DNA of 64,000 nt from Agaribacterium sp. ZY112 (GTDB lineage Bacteria; Pseudomonadota; Gammaproteobacteria; Pseudomonadales; Cellvibrionaceae), in the NCBI RefSeq assembly GCF_041346925.1, contig NZ_CP166840.1, positions 3,095,001 through 3,159,000 on the forward strand. The letters are read 5' to 3'. The notes under the pieces are model-generated. The model had not been told where the DNA came from, ran no database searches, and saw nothing but the letters and a program-made list of their open reading frames with translations. Each line of letters starts with the position of its first letter. Positions within the stretch are counted from its first letter, which is position 1. The position numbers and the translations under genes are program-made. This document shows, in pieces, positions 43,475-52,834 of the stretch.

Positions 43475-45841
43475 ATGAGTGTAAAACTGTCATTAAAAAC
43501 CATTTGGTTTACTTTCGTATATATTATTTTCACAATCAACCTCTCACAATCGTATGCAGCCACCTATACCCTTCATCCTATTGACTCTAAAGCATCCTTA
43601 GGGAAGTTAAGCAATCAGCCAATCGAAAACCTATCAGCTTTAGATCAATTTGGTGGCGATGACAACTGGAACAGCTATATTGAAGCGGATCCCGGGTCAA
43701 AAAGATTCAACGGGGAGTTTTATTTTCACCTAAGCGGAAGTGATTTTGATGAAACTAACCTAAGAAAAGAAAAAATAGAAAAACTGGATCTTATAACAAA
43801 CACCATGGGGGCTGGACCTTATTATCAACGTAGATACTTTCAAATTAAAAACGTTAAACAAGGGTACTGGAGAACACTTATTGATAACGATAACGCGCCG
43901 TCTTGGAAGTGGCATCAAGAAAGATTTCATATTGAAAATGATGCAAACGAATATATCGATGACAGCGGAAAAATTGTTATTCGCTATCTATCCGACAATA
44001 ATTATGACGTCAGCAACATAGACTATATTGCAATCAAGGCTACCACAACCCCCGTAGCAGCCCCCCAGCCAGAGCTGGGAAATAAAACTCGATATACTCT
44101 ATACCCCAGCGTATTTCATGCCTCATTAGGAACAGTAAGCGATCAATCTATTCAGGAGCTATCTACGTTTGATCAATTTGGTTCCGAAGATAATTGGTAC
44201 AGCTATATTGAAGCAAAGCCTGGTTCTAGAAAATTTAGAGGGGAATTTTATCTTTATATAGGTGACGCTAATCTTGAGTCATCAGACATTAAAAAAATTG
44301 ATGTCACCACCAACACTATGGGCCCAGGAAGATCTGATCAACGGAGATATTTTCAGATTAAAAACATAAAACAAGGAAACTGGAAAAAATTATTTGATAA
44401 CAGTGAGGCTCCTAATTGGCAGTGGTACAAGCAAAGTAAGTCAATAGAGCGTAACGCTAATGACTATATTGATAGTGACGGAAGAATCACTATTCGTTAT
44501 CAATCCAACAACAATCATGATGTTAGCAATATTGATTATGTAGGTATTACCCTTACCGTAGGTGATCAAGAAGAAACAGACCCAGACAATGAAACAGATC
44601 CGGGCAATGAGACAGACCCAGTAGCAGGTGAAATGTTGAATATTGCCCTGCAATCCTCGATCACTGGAGTACAACCGATGACGGGTATCGTTGTTTGGGA
44701 AAACCTTTGGAATGATCACAACGTAAAAACTCAGCCAGGCAATATCCAATTGGAATATTTTTATGCGCATTATGACTGGGTAGTAAGCACAGAAGGCGCT
44801 TATGATTGGGACAAAATTGAAACCAAGCTCAAAGCCATTTCAGACCGAGGAAACCAAGCCATAATACGCTTCAGATATACCTATCCGGGTTTTGAAACTA
44901 CTGTTCCTAAATACATTAAAGACATGCCAGCCTACACTGAGCAGAAAGGTGATGCAGATAACGGCCAGCCAACATGGTTCCCTGATTGGAGACATAAGGC
45001 TTTACAAGATTTTCATTTGGATTTTTATAAAGCTTTTTCTGATAAGTATAAAAATGATAATCGTATTGCATTTTTACAGGTTGGTTTTGGCTTGTGGTCA
45101 GAGTACCACATCTACGACGGGCTAAATACACTAGGACGTCACTTTCCGAGCCATGCTTTTCAAGAAGAGTTTGTTGACCAACTCTCTCAGGATCTAGCAG
45201 ACACCTTGCACTGGAGTATTTCAATTGATGCAGCATATGGATCTTTATCGGCATTCCCTGCAACAAATAATATGAAAAATCATCAATTTGGTATATTTGA
45301 CGACTCGTTTATGTGGAGCAATCACGCAAGCGAAAATCGACCTAACTGGCAGTTTTTTAATTATTCAGACCGCTACAAAATCTCACCGCATGGAGGTGAA
45401 CTAAGTTATATGGTTTACCCCTATGACCAACAGCATGCTCTAGATCATCAAGGAATGTATGGCAGAACCTACGAAGATCTGAGCGCCCAATATCATATAA
45501 CCTACATGATCGGAAACGACCAGCCAGAATATAAGTCAGCCAATCGTATACGAGAGGCAGGCATGGCTAACGGATACAAATTTGAGATTACAGCATTCTC
45601 TGCATCGGATATAGAATCCAGTGTCACCGTGAAAAACATTGGTGTTGCTCCGATATACTACGATGCACACCCAGCAGTTAATGGTATTCGTGCACTAGAT
45701 AGCCTAAAAGGTTTGTTACCAGGGCAAAGTAAGACTTTTTTTGTAGAGGCTGGAGGAAAACAGCCCTCATTAAGCATCGAGTCTGATCGTTTGGTACAGG
45801 GGCAAACCATTGAGTTTAAGGCTAATCTTCCTGGCTCATAA
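43475..45841 (+). CDS. Secreted DUF4832-type glycosidase-like protein with duplicated N-terminal module
   Basis: A 788-residue secreted protein; signal peptide about 1-29 (SQSYA). Two homologous modules of about 155 residues follow (about 30-190 and 205-362), each with ASLG, the LDQFG/FDQFG..DNW.SYIEA motif, a TNTMG.G...QRRYFQIKN core and DVSNIDY near its end; they look like carbohydrate-binding domains of a family I do not recognise. After an acidic repeat linker (ETDPDNETDPGNE), residues about 380-720 form a TIM-barrel-like DUF4832 region (IIRFRYTYPGFE, FLQVGFGLWSEYHIYDG). A beta domain ends the protein. Substrate unknown. Confidence 0.7.
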   Translation: MSVKLSLKTIWFTFVYIIFTINLSQSYAATYTLHPIDSKASLGKLSNQPIENLSALDQFGGDDNWNSYIEADPGSKRFNGEFYFHLSGSDFDETNLRKEKIEKLDLITNTMGAGPYYQRRYFQIKNVKQGYWRTLIDNDNAPSWKWHQERFHIENDANEYIDDSGKIVIRYLSDNNYDVSNIDYIAIKATTTPVAAPQPELGNKTRYTLYPSVFHASLGTVSDQSIQELSTFDQFGSEDNWYSYIEAKPGSRKFRGEFYLYIGDANLESSDIKKIDVTTNTMGPGRSDQRRYFQIKNIKQGNWKKLFDNSEAPNWQWYKQSKSIERNANDYIDSDGRITIRYQSNNNHDVSNIDYVGITLTVGDQEETDPDNETDPGNETDPVAGEMLNIALQSSITGVQPMTGIVVWENLWNDHNVKTQPGNIQLEYFYAHYDWVVSTEGAYDWDKIETKLKAISDRGNQAIIRFRYTYPGFETTVPKYIKDMPAYTEQKGDADNGQPTWFPDWRHKALQDFHLDFYKAFSDKYKNDNRIAFLQVGFGLWSEYHIYDGLNTLGRHFPSHAFQEEFVDQLSQDLADTLHWSISIDAAYGSLSAFPATNNMKNHQFGIFDDSFMWSNHASENRPNWQFFNYSDRYKISPHGGELSYMVYPYDQQHALDHQGMYGRTYEDLSAQYHITYMIGNDQPEYKSANRIREAGMANGYKFEITAFSASDIESSVTVKNIGVAPIYYDAHPAVNGIRALDSLKGLLPGQSKTFFVEAGGKQPSLSIESDRLVQGQTIEFKANLPGS

Positions 45842-45857
45842 ATACCTCAGTCCAAAT

Positions 45858-45889
45858 GGGGAGATTATAATTAGTCTAAGGATCTCCCC
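45858..45889 (+). terminator. Hairpin after the DUF4832 gene
   Basis: GGGGAGAT and ATCTCCCC arms with a 16-nt loop begin 17 bp after the stop. There is no T-run, so termination efficiency is uncertain. Confidence 0.5.
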
Positions 45890-46270
45890 CATCACTACGC
45901 TAGAAAAACTAGAGTTCAGTTTCAATACAAGAAGCACTACAGCGTCACATCTAACAGTACCGTTCCGACATCATAAGCATCCCCATATAAGTGGAGAGCA
46001 CACTGATATAGAAATTGAGTCAAGCTTCTCAAAAAAAATGGCGTTAGTTCGCACCTTATGACTTTGCCTTTAAAAGGTAATCATTTTGATAAAGAAGTCA
46101 CATGGAAAAAATTGAAAACAATAAACTTTAACAGCACTATGCATGCATAAACAACGGAGCCAACCTCAACCAACAATAAATTATTATTTTTATAACCTTA
46201 TCAACCTGTAAAGATCGGTGAATTCGCAGGTATGAGAAGAATACACCCAAGGTTAAAAGTGGAGCTAATC
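45890..46270. other. Intergenic region before the propeptide-like gene
   Basis: About 380 bp, A+T-rich, no gene recognised. An 83-codon frame at 45810-46061 overlaps the end of the previous gene and has no ribosome binding site or protein-like pattern. Confidence 0.4.
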
Positions 46271-47065
46271 ATGACGAATCGACATTATTTTATAGGGGCT
46301 GCGCTGATTTCTATCGTTGTGCTTTACTCATTTTCTTATAAATTCAACGGCAATGAAAATACAAATAAGACGGATGAATTAATTCAATCCAACAGCATAA
46401 TGAAATCGACCCATGAAAATAATATAAAACAAATCAATAAAAACCATAATAAAACCAACAGCCTTACACACAAGACCCCTTCAGCTATAACAGACCCTAA
46501 CCCAAATATTAAAACCCTAGCGGACAGGTTAGATAAGGTTAGGCGATGGAGCAAAATTGAAAACCATTCCCTAGATGACATCTCTAAAGCGGTTAGAAAC
46601 CCAAAGCTCTGGGATTTAGAAAGCACACCAAATACGGACTCGCTGCCACTAGATGAGCAAGAGAGGAAAGATGGGCGCCAGTTCTTTGAAGCTAACGCAT
46701 TGCGTGTCGCTGTTTCGTTACCAGGTGATGTTTTTCATGTGTCAGCACCAGATGTGAAAATGCCGTACGAATTGACCGTTGAGCAAATTTCATCAGAAAA
46801 AGAAGGTGTAATGACCATGAGGGGGAAATTAAAAAATGAATTAGGGACATTTACACTCAGCCAAGGGAACGGTATTACATCAGGGCATATCAATGCATCT
46901 GATAATACCTACTCATTTGAAATTTTTGGAAATACTGGCTGGATTCATGAAAGTGGCGCTCTTTTTACGGAAGAATTACCTCCAGTACCGGTGGACGACA
47001 CACATGCCCATAGTGAATCGCTAGGCAATAAAGGCGAGCATATTATTGTTAAAAATAGTAGATAG
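46271..47065 (+). CDS. Membrane-anchored protein resembling a metalloprotease propeptide
   Basis: 264 residues from ATG 46271 (GTGGAG upstream; longer starts lack one). An N-terminal TM/uncleaved signal anchor spans about 7-24, followed by an Asn/Lys-rich spacer. Residues about 130-235 (FEANALRVAVSLPGDVFHVS, MTMRGKLKNELGTFTLSQG, GITSGHINASDNTYSFEIFG) resemble the beta propeptide found at the N-terminus of reprolysin-like bacterial zinc proteases, which ends ...FTL...G...SG.I......Y.I.P. The next gene encodes such a protease lacking its own propeptide. A His-rich tail (DDTHAHSE) could reach a metal site. Chaperone/inhibitor role is inferred. Confidence 0.6.
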   Translation: MTNRHYFIGAALISIVVLYSFSYKFNGNENTNKTDELIQSNSIMKSTHENNIKQINKNHNKTNSLTHKTPSAITDPNPNIKTLADRLDKVRRWSKIENHSLDDISKAVRNPKLWDLESTPNTDSLPLDEQERKDGRQFFEANALRVAVSLPGDVFHVSAPDVKMPYELTVEQISSEKEGVMTMRGKLKNELGTFTLSQGNGITSGHINASDNTYSFEIFGNTGWIHESGALFTEELPPVPVDDTHAHSESLGNKGEHIIVKNSR

Positions 47066-47187
47066 CTCACCTTAACTCCCAAGGAATAATGTTGTATTGG
47101 GAAATAATCAAAATTAATTATTCCAATCCAGAAACGACAATATAAACATTTTCTTTACGTCAGATACACAACTGATAAGGGTAAATC

Positions 47188-49266
47188 ATGCTTAAACTTT
47201 TATGGAAATCTTGCCTAACCACGGCTGTCAGCGTAAGCCTTGCTCAATCTGCACTCGCCGTTGAAGTCGACCTACTGCTTTTATACGATGATTTTACTGC
47301 GTCCCGCTACAACGGTGACCCAAGTATAGTTATGACATCCTGGGTAGAAAACGCGAATCAAGCCTACGCAGAAAGTGAAGTTGATATTCAGCTTCGACTA
47401 GTTGGCTTAGAGGAATATACCCCCTCTTCTCAATCCATGTCTGCAAGATTAACCGAAATTAGACAGAGTGCTGAAGTATCTCAGTTACGTAATGAATACG
47501 GTGCTGACTTTGTATCATTAATTGCCAGCCGAGACGGTAATATATGTGGCATAGGTAATTTTGCTGTTAGCTCTTACGCTGCATTTAATGTAACGGGTAT
47601 ACAATGTGGTTATTTAACACTGATCCATGAACTTGGACATAATATGGGCCTTGGACACTCACGACGCCAAGGTGATCGTGGCGGAGCTCGTTACAGCTAC
47701 GGTCTTGGTTATGGAGTGGATAGAACTTTTTCAACCGTTATGGCTTACCCTCAGGCTTTCAGTTCTCGAAAAAGGCTCAATCGCTTTTCCGATCCTGATC
47801 GTACATGTGAAGGCCTAACGTGTGGTGTGGCCATTGGTCAGCCCGAGCAAGCAGATGCGCATACAGCACTTAATAACGTTAAATTAGATGTTGCGAACTT
47901 CCGTCAGCGTACTGTAGACAATGGAAATGGCGGAAATAGTCTTCAAGCCCCCTCTGGATTAGGAGCGACATCAGCGTCGGAAGATTCCATACGATTATCA
48001 TGGCGTGATAATTCTAGTGAAGAAACACAATTCGTTATTCAGCGATCTAGGCAAAGCGATAGCGGTTTTACTCAGGTAGCAACGGCACCAAGTAACAGTA
48101 CTAATTATATCGATGCCGGACTTACAGCTGGAACAACGTTTTATTATCGTGTACGCGCACTCAGTAATAACGCTCAATCTTCATGGTCCAACACTACTAC
48201 AGCCACAACTAAAACACCGACAACATCAGTGCCCGCACCGTCTAACCTAGGTGCTCGTATTGCGTCTAATAATAATATTGCGCTTAATTGGAAGGATAAT
48301 TCCCGAGGCGAAGATTACTTTCAAATCCAACGATCCGATGACAGTGGCGCTGAATTTAAAGACATCGCACGAGCTAGACGCGGCGAGACAAACTTTTTAG
48401 ATTCCAATCTAAGCCCCGGCACATATTATTATCGAATAAAGGCTCATATTTCCGGAATGGATTCTTCCTGGTCAAATTCAGATAGTGCCATCATTGTTTC
48501 TGATGAAAATCCACCAACTGAATTATTAGACCTAAGTAAAATCGGTTTGCAGCTTTTCACGAACCAATACAGTCGTAACGCAAGCGCATACCTGACTAAT
48601 AACGTTCATACATTAGTTCTTAGAAATAATGTATGGCTAGCTAGTTCCTCCATGTTTGATATAGACCGAAACACCATACTTGAGTTTGATTACAGCTCAA
48701 ATGTATCAGGAGAAATTCATGGTATTGGCTTCGATGAAGACAGCAAGGCAAGCTCAAATCGTATATTTAAGTTAGGAGGAAGCCAAAACTGGGGTATTTC
48801 AGATTACGCTTACATAGGCGATGGTGAAATTCAGTCATTTCAGATTCCCGTTGGACAATACTTTACTGGCAGAATGAAACTAGTTTTAGCCAACGACAAT
48901 GATAAAGGATCTGGTAATGTGAGCTATTTTTCAAATATCAGGATTATAAATGGCGAAAGTGGTGATCTTTTAGACTCCTTAGACATATTCGAATTTGGCT
49001 TAGAATACATTAATCACGACACTGCAATTATTTACCACATAGCGGATATTGATAAAAATACACCACCGACACTATGTGTTAATGATGACTGTGGAACCGC
49101 TGAACGTGTAAATAACCGCTATGAACGCGAGGTCGAAATTAAGACGGATCAGTCTTACCTTATAGAATATCGTACAGAAGAGAATGATTCTGAGCAGTGC
49201 GTAAACGTTGCTATTGTTGATTACACTAAACAAGGTGCGGGCGTTAAAGGATCAAACTGTAAGTAG
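47188..49266 (+). CDS. Secreted reprolysin-like zinc metalloprotease with two FnIII domains
   Basis: A 692-residue secreted protease. Signal peptide 1-24 (cleavage after ALA), then directly the catalytic domain (VEVDLLLLYDDFTASRYNGD). Zinc site HELGHNMGLGH at 147-157 (H147, E148, H151, H157) and Met-turn STVMAYP define a metzincin of the M12B/M72 type. Two fibronectin III domains follow (about 255-335 and 350-430), then a C-terminal beta module and a Cys-containing tail. No propeptide precedes the catalytic domain, unlike typical relatives; the upstream gene appears to supply one. Promoter region of 122 bp separates them. Confidence 0.88.
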   Translation: MLKLLWKSCLTTAVSVSLAQSALAVEVDLLLLYDDFTASRYNGDPSIVMTSWVENANQAYAESEVDIQLRLVGLEEYTPSSQSMSARLTEIRQSAEVSQLRNEYGADFVSLIASRDGNICGIGNFAVSSYAAFNVTGIQCGYLTLIHELGHNMGLGHSRRQGDRGGARYSYGLGYGVDRTFSTVMAYPQAFSSRKRLNRFSDPDRTCEGLTCGVAIGQPEQADAHTALNNVKLDVANFRQRTVDNGNGGNSLQAPSGLGATSASEDSIRLSWRDNSSEETQFVIQRSRQSDSGFTQVATAPSNSTNYIDAGLTAGTTFYYRVRALSNNAQSSWSNTTTATTKTPTTSVPAPSNLGARIASNNNIALNWKDNSRGEDYFQIQRSDDSGAEFKDIARARRGETNFLDSNLSPGTYYYRIKAHISGMDSSWSNSDSAIIVSDENPPTELLDLSKIGLQLFTNQYSRNASAYLTNNVHTLVLRNNVWLASSSMFDIDRNTILEFDYSSNVSGEIHGIGFDEDSKASSNRIFKLGGSQNWGISDYAYIGDGEIQSFQIPVGQYFTGRMKLVLANDNDKGSGNVSYFSNIRIINGESGDLLDSLDIFEFGLEYINHDTAIIYHIADIDKNTPPTLCVNDDCGTAERVNNRYEREVEIKTDQSYLIEYRTEENDSEQCVNVAIVDYTKQGAGVKGSNCK

Positions 49267-49327
49267 AACAGCAGCAAGCTTGCCATGGACGACAGCTATT
49301 GTTAGTTAAAATTATGTCGTAAAGCAA

Positions 49328-49362
49328 CGGGGTGAGGATATTAAGGTAATCTCCTCACCCCG
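49328..49362 (+). terminator. Terminator after the metalloprotease gene
   Basis: CGGGGTGAGGA and TCCTCACCCCG form a perfect 11-bp GC-rich stem with a 13-nt loop; a T-run follows 12 nt later. Lies 62 bp after the stop codon. Confidence 0.7.
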
Positions 49363-50545
49363 ATACACCACAAGTTTTTTAAAGAATTACTCTGAGTATC
49401 TTTCTTTAACTTCAAGTAATAATAGAGATGACGAATCAATGAGAAAAACGTGACTAAACGTTACATATTCAGACCCTACATCGCGGTAAAATACTCTTCA
49501 TAGGCCACACAAGTATCACCTCTTATTTTAAGCTTTCCTGTAGACTACATACTTACTTCCTATAATCTGATCATAGACTTTAAAAGCCTAGAAGTTCTAA
49601 TAGATATCTAACTCTCTCATCAATGCGCACAATATAAAAGAAAGCCCCTTCGAACCCCTTACTCCTACTGAAATCTACCCCCCATCCTCACGGATACAGT
49701 AGACCTCTCGTTATAGCAACAACCCAAGCGTCTCATAGTTACTTGAGATGTAAGTTTTCACCACGATTTGATACTTAAATTTAGAATAGTGTTACGACCA
49801 AACACTTTTTCTCTTGCCCAAGTGTCAGACAGTATATTACTGATAAGTAAGTTAGCCGTAGGGCCAAATAATGTATGTGCAGGCATGCTCAAATCTTGTT
49901 CATGATGAATCAGCTTGCCTTCTGAGTAGAACCTTCTATTAGCCAACACCTATAAACCCTAGTCGTTCTAACAATCTGACTTTACTTTATCCCAAACAAG
50001 ATTATCAGCTTAGCCTCCCAGTATGGTGGCTTAAGCCTTTAAAACAATGTCATGTAAGCCCTGAAGCCCCCTTGTTACTCCAAATTTTTGCAAGGTTAAA
50101 CGACTGAAATGTTAATGGAGTTGGCAAGACCGCCCCATAGCCTTTTCCTTCACCGTACACCCAGATCAAGGGCCATTGCATGAAAAAAATGGCTTAGGGG
50201 TTACCTAGGAGTCAGTATTGCATCATAGGCCGATGTAATACCCTTTCAACCTAATTAGAAACTTTGGCACAATCAAAAGAGGGCTTTAACTCTAAGGTCG
50301 CTTTATCAGAAGACACTACCTTATACCACAACATCCCCTGGTAATTTAGCAATCGACACCAAGCTAAACAATGCCAGATAACTAGATTGAAAGTCTCAAG
50401 CTTTATGTTAATAGATTAGGCGCTTTGTCGTAGAAACAGATATTAACTGCTATGCTTGGACAAGAGAGTATTCTGTTTAACTTTCATAGTACTCGCTGAA
50501 GCTAAGGACAGCTTTCCTGGAGAACATGTTAAAAGGATTTTAACA
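49363..50545. other. Long intergenic region
   Basis: About 1.2 kb without a convincing gene. A 63-codon minus-strand frame (49758-49949) contains a protein-like stretch (FGPTANLLISNILSDTWARE) and may be a decayed gene end. No repeats, RNA genes or insertion-sequence ends were recognised. Confidence 0.4.
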
Positions 50546-51703
50546 ATGAAACTGCAGTTAAATGAAGAAGATAAAGTTGGGTCGGCCGTTAGATTCATTC
50601 GAGGAAAAGGCAGTATTTTTACTAGCTCAGGCAGAAAAATCTATATAGAGCCAGAGGCCATCACATTTTTCAACGGCCTCAATGATTACGACCAAATACA
50701 AGTAGCCAAAGAAATAGAAACAATAGCGAGCATCCCATCCCCCCAAGATGGCTGGGTTCAAAAGCTGCGACCAGCTTTTTTCAAAGCCAAAGGATTCAAA
50801 AGTAATTTCATCCTCAAATATCAACTCACCTCCGAAAGTGCAATAATTAGTGCCATAGAGCTTAATCTAGCTCTTTTAGGCTCACAAGCAAAGACAAAAA
50901 ACGAAAGGACATGTTTGTACAAGATAAAGCGGTTTGGCGAACCAAAGCCCTTTAAGGAAAAGATGTCATTAGAAGAAGTAAACAACTTAACTAGCGCGTG
51001 GGGCAAACCCATTCCAGTGACAAGCGTTACGACTCGCCATGCTGCAGTAAACGGAATGCTAAATGATCTCGATAAAGCAAGATGGCTAATGGGCACTCAC
51101 TTAGATACCGCTTACCCCAAAGACCTAGCTACAGAATACACACTATTTCACAACCCTACGGAGGGCGGAGGCTTAGATTTATATGAATCTGCTGTTGACA
51201 GTATATTTGGAGGGATGACAGAAAATGCTAAAGCACTTGCAGCAGTGTTAAAAGATATCCAGTTAAATGGCAGCAAAACCAAGTGGATTGTGCATAGTCA
51301 GGGCGGTATAATTTTCAAACAGGCCCTAAAATACCATGCACGTAACTACCCAGATATCTCGTTAAATAAAAATATGGTGGTATTTCATGCAGGTGGTAAC
51401 AATAAAAATGAAACCAGTCGATTAATGAACAAGACGGGCATTAAGAGAGCGGCTCCAGATAGGGATAACCCCTTCGATCTAGTGCCCAATATTGCAGGAC
51501 GAAACGATTTGAGCACCGCCAGTATTAAACGAAGTTTATCATTTCTCCCTAAGGTAGCCGGAAAATCTATAAGTGGGACTAGGGTTGAAAGCCCACACAC
51601 CCTGCCCTTCTTAAGTTTAGAAGCCTACCACCGTTTTTTGACGCTAGCAGGAGACTCAAGATCAGCAGCTAAAGTCAAAAAGTATATGAAAAGTTTTAAC
51701 TAG
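50546..51703 (+). CDS. Lipase-like alpha/beta hydrolase, candidate antibacterial effector
   Basis: About 385 residues from ATG 50546, which has AAAAGGA upstream; a longer TTG start at 50456 is unlikely. No signal peptide. The central TKWIVHSQGGIIFKQAL has the nucleophile elbow (S251 in HSQGG) of alpha/beta-hydrolase lipases, and a late His (ESPHTLPF) could complete a triad. The cytoplasmic, signal-less lipase followed 5 bp later by a lipoprotein gene has the layout of type VI lipase effectors (Tle) and their immunity lipoproteins. No VgrG, PAAR or Hcp gene is nearby, so the delivery system is unknown. Confidence 0.65.
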   Translation: MKLQLNEEDKVGSAVRFIRGKGSIFTSSGRKIYIEPEAITFFNGLNDYDQIQVAKEIETIASIPSPQDGWVQKLRPAFFKAKGFKSNFILKYQLTSESAIISAIELNLALLGSQAKTKNERTCLYKIKRFGEPKPFKEKMSLEEVNNLTSAWGKPIPVTSVTTRHAAVNGMLNDLDKARWLMGTHLDTAYPKDLATEYTLFHNPTEGGGLDLYESAVDSIFGGMTENAKALAAVLKDIQLNGSKTKWIVHSQGGIIFKQALKYHARNYPDISLNKNMVVFHAGGNNKNETSRLMNKTGIKRAAPDRDNPFDLVPNIAGRNDLSTASIKRSLSFLPKVAGKSISGTRVESPHTLPFLSLEAYHRFLTLAGDSRSAAKVKKYMKSFN

Positions 51704-51708
51704 CTAAT

Positions 51709-52476
51709 ATGTCAACAAAAACAATTCTCTTAGTAGGCACTATGTCATTCTTAAGCGCTCTATTTTCGTGTACAGACCAAGCTGTAGATATCAACGGACC
51801 AAACCATAAAAGTGGAAAAAAGACCGTTATTCATATCGATAAAACAGTGCAAATTGAATATACCTTGCCAGGTGGTATCAGTAAGCAATTTGGTTTTGAT
51901 AGTGCTCGTGAGCAAGAAGCAAGAACTAAATACATCGACTTAAGCAGCCTTCAAGAGGATGACTTTGAACAGACTAAATGGCTAGATAAAAAATTCATTG
52001 ATGCGGGACGATGGGAATACTTAGGGCCAAAGAATAAAGGGCTTTCCGGAGAGTTAGCATGGCTGAATCTAACCCTGCTACTCAACAAAGTGAATTTAAA
52101 AGGCTTTACCGAGGCTGAAATAAAGAGAGATATTAAAGATTCCTTTTTAAGCCATATTGAAGCAGAAAACAAAGAAATACGAAGCCACTATCCTAGCTAC
52201 TCAGAAGACAACCTAGCCCACGTTTTGATCAGCCCACCAAAGAGTTTTGAATGGCTTGATATAAATACCTCACGAATGCTCACCTGGCTATCAAATGAAG
52301 TCAAAGGAGCTCCGAGCAGATACTATATTTTGCCATTAAGCCAACACTATGCAGTCTCTATTATCATTTCTCACCATATATCGGTAAACGACGACAAGCT
52401 TCGCGAGCTTATCACTCAGCGCATACAAGATGATACAGCTCTAATATTAGAAAGCTTTGTTATCTCAAAAAAATAA
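51709..52476 (+). CDS. Putative lipoprotein, candidate immunity protein
   Basis: 255 residues, 5 bp after the lipase-like gene and evidently co-transcribed. The N-terminal hydrophobic segment ends LSALFSC, a plausible though imperfect lipobox (Cys about residue 21), so it should sit in the periplasm attached to a membrane. The rest is a soluble alpha/beta domain without known motifs. Periplasmic lipoproteins commonly neutralise periplasm-acting lipase effectors; this function is inferred from context only. Confidence 0.65.
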   Translation: MSTKTILLVGTMSFLSALFSCTDQAVDINGPNHKSGKKTVIHIDKTVQIEYTLPGGISKQFGFDSAREQEARTKYIDLSSLQEDDFEQTKWLDKKFIDAGRWEYLGPKNKGLSGELAWLNLTLLLNKVNLKGFTEAEIKRDIKDSFLSHIEAENKEIRSHYPSYSEDNLAHVLISPPKSFEWLDINTSRMLTWLSNEVKGAPSRYYILPLSQHYAVSIIISHHISVNDDKLRELITQRIQDDTALILESFVISKK

Positions 52477-52834
52477 AGCGTAGCTACAAACTCTTATCAA
52501 GCTTTAGCTGCCTCAAGCAGCAATTGCACTATAGACTCTGTTTGTCGTGTACCTTAAGACTAACAAACTCCGCCTGTTCAAGCCCTGTTTGCCGAATCAT
52601 AGAGGAACGAACAGAGCCGGCGTTAACGCTCCCCCCTCTATTTCACTGATTTTGCGTGCTGATTATACTAAGACGTCTAACTCAACATAGTCTTTCGCTC
52701 TGAGACAATCCAGAGAAAAAATATAAGGACACCCGCTTTGTTTCAAAACAAAACCTAAGTGCCAGCTTCAATGTGACAACCTAATTCACATCGTAAACAA
52801 GTGGCTTTAGTTCAGCTGACACCTTATAAAAAGA
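52477..52834. other. Intergenic region between effector pair and hipA
   Basis: About 360 bp at the junction of two convergent units. GCTTTAGCTGC...CAAGCAGC near 52500 can form a small hairpin. No other feature recognised. Confidence 0.35.

Noticed and set aside
45810..46061. 83-codon plus-strand frame after the DUF4832 gene
   Set aside because: Overlaps the end of the real gene in another frame and has no start signal or protein-like pattern.
49758..49949. 63-codon minus-strand frame in the long spacer before the lipase-like gene
   Set aside because: Starts with GTG, lacks a convincing start signal and matches no family I can name; could be a remnant but is not supportable as a gene.
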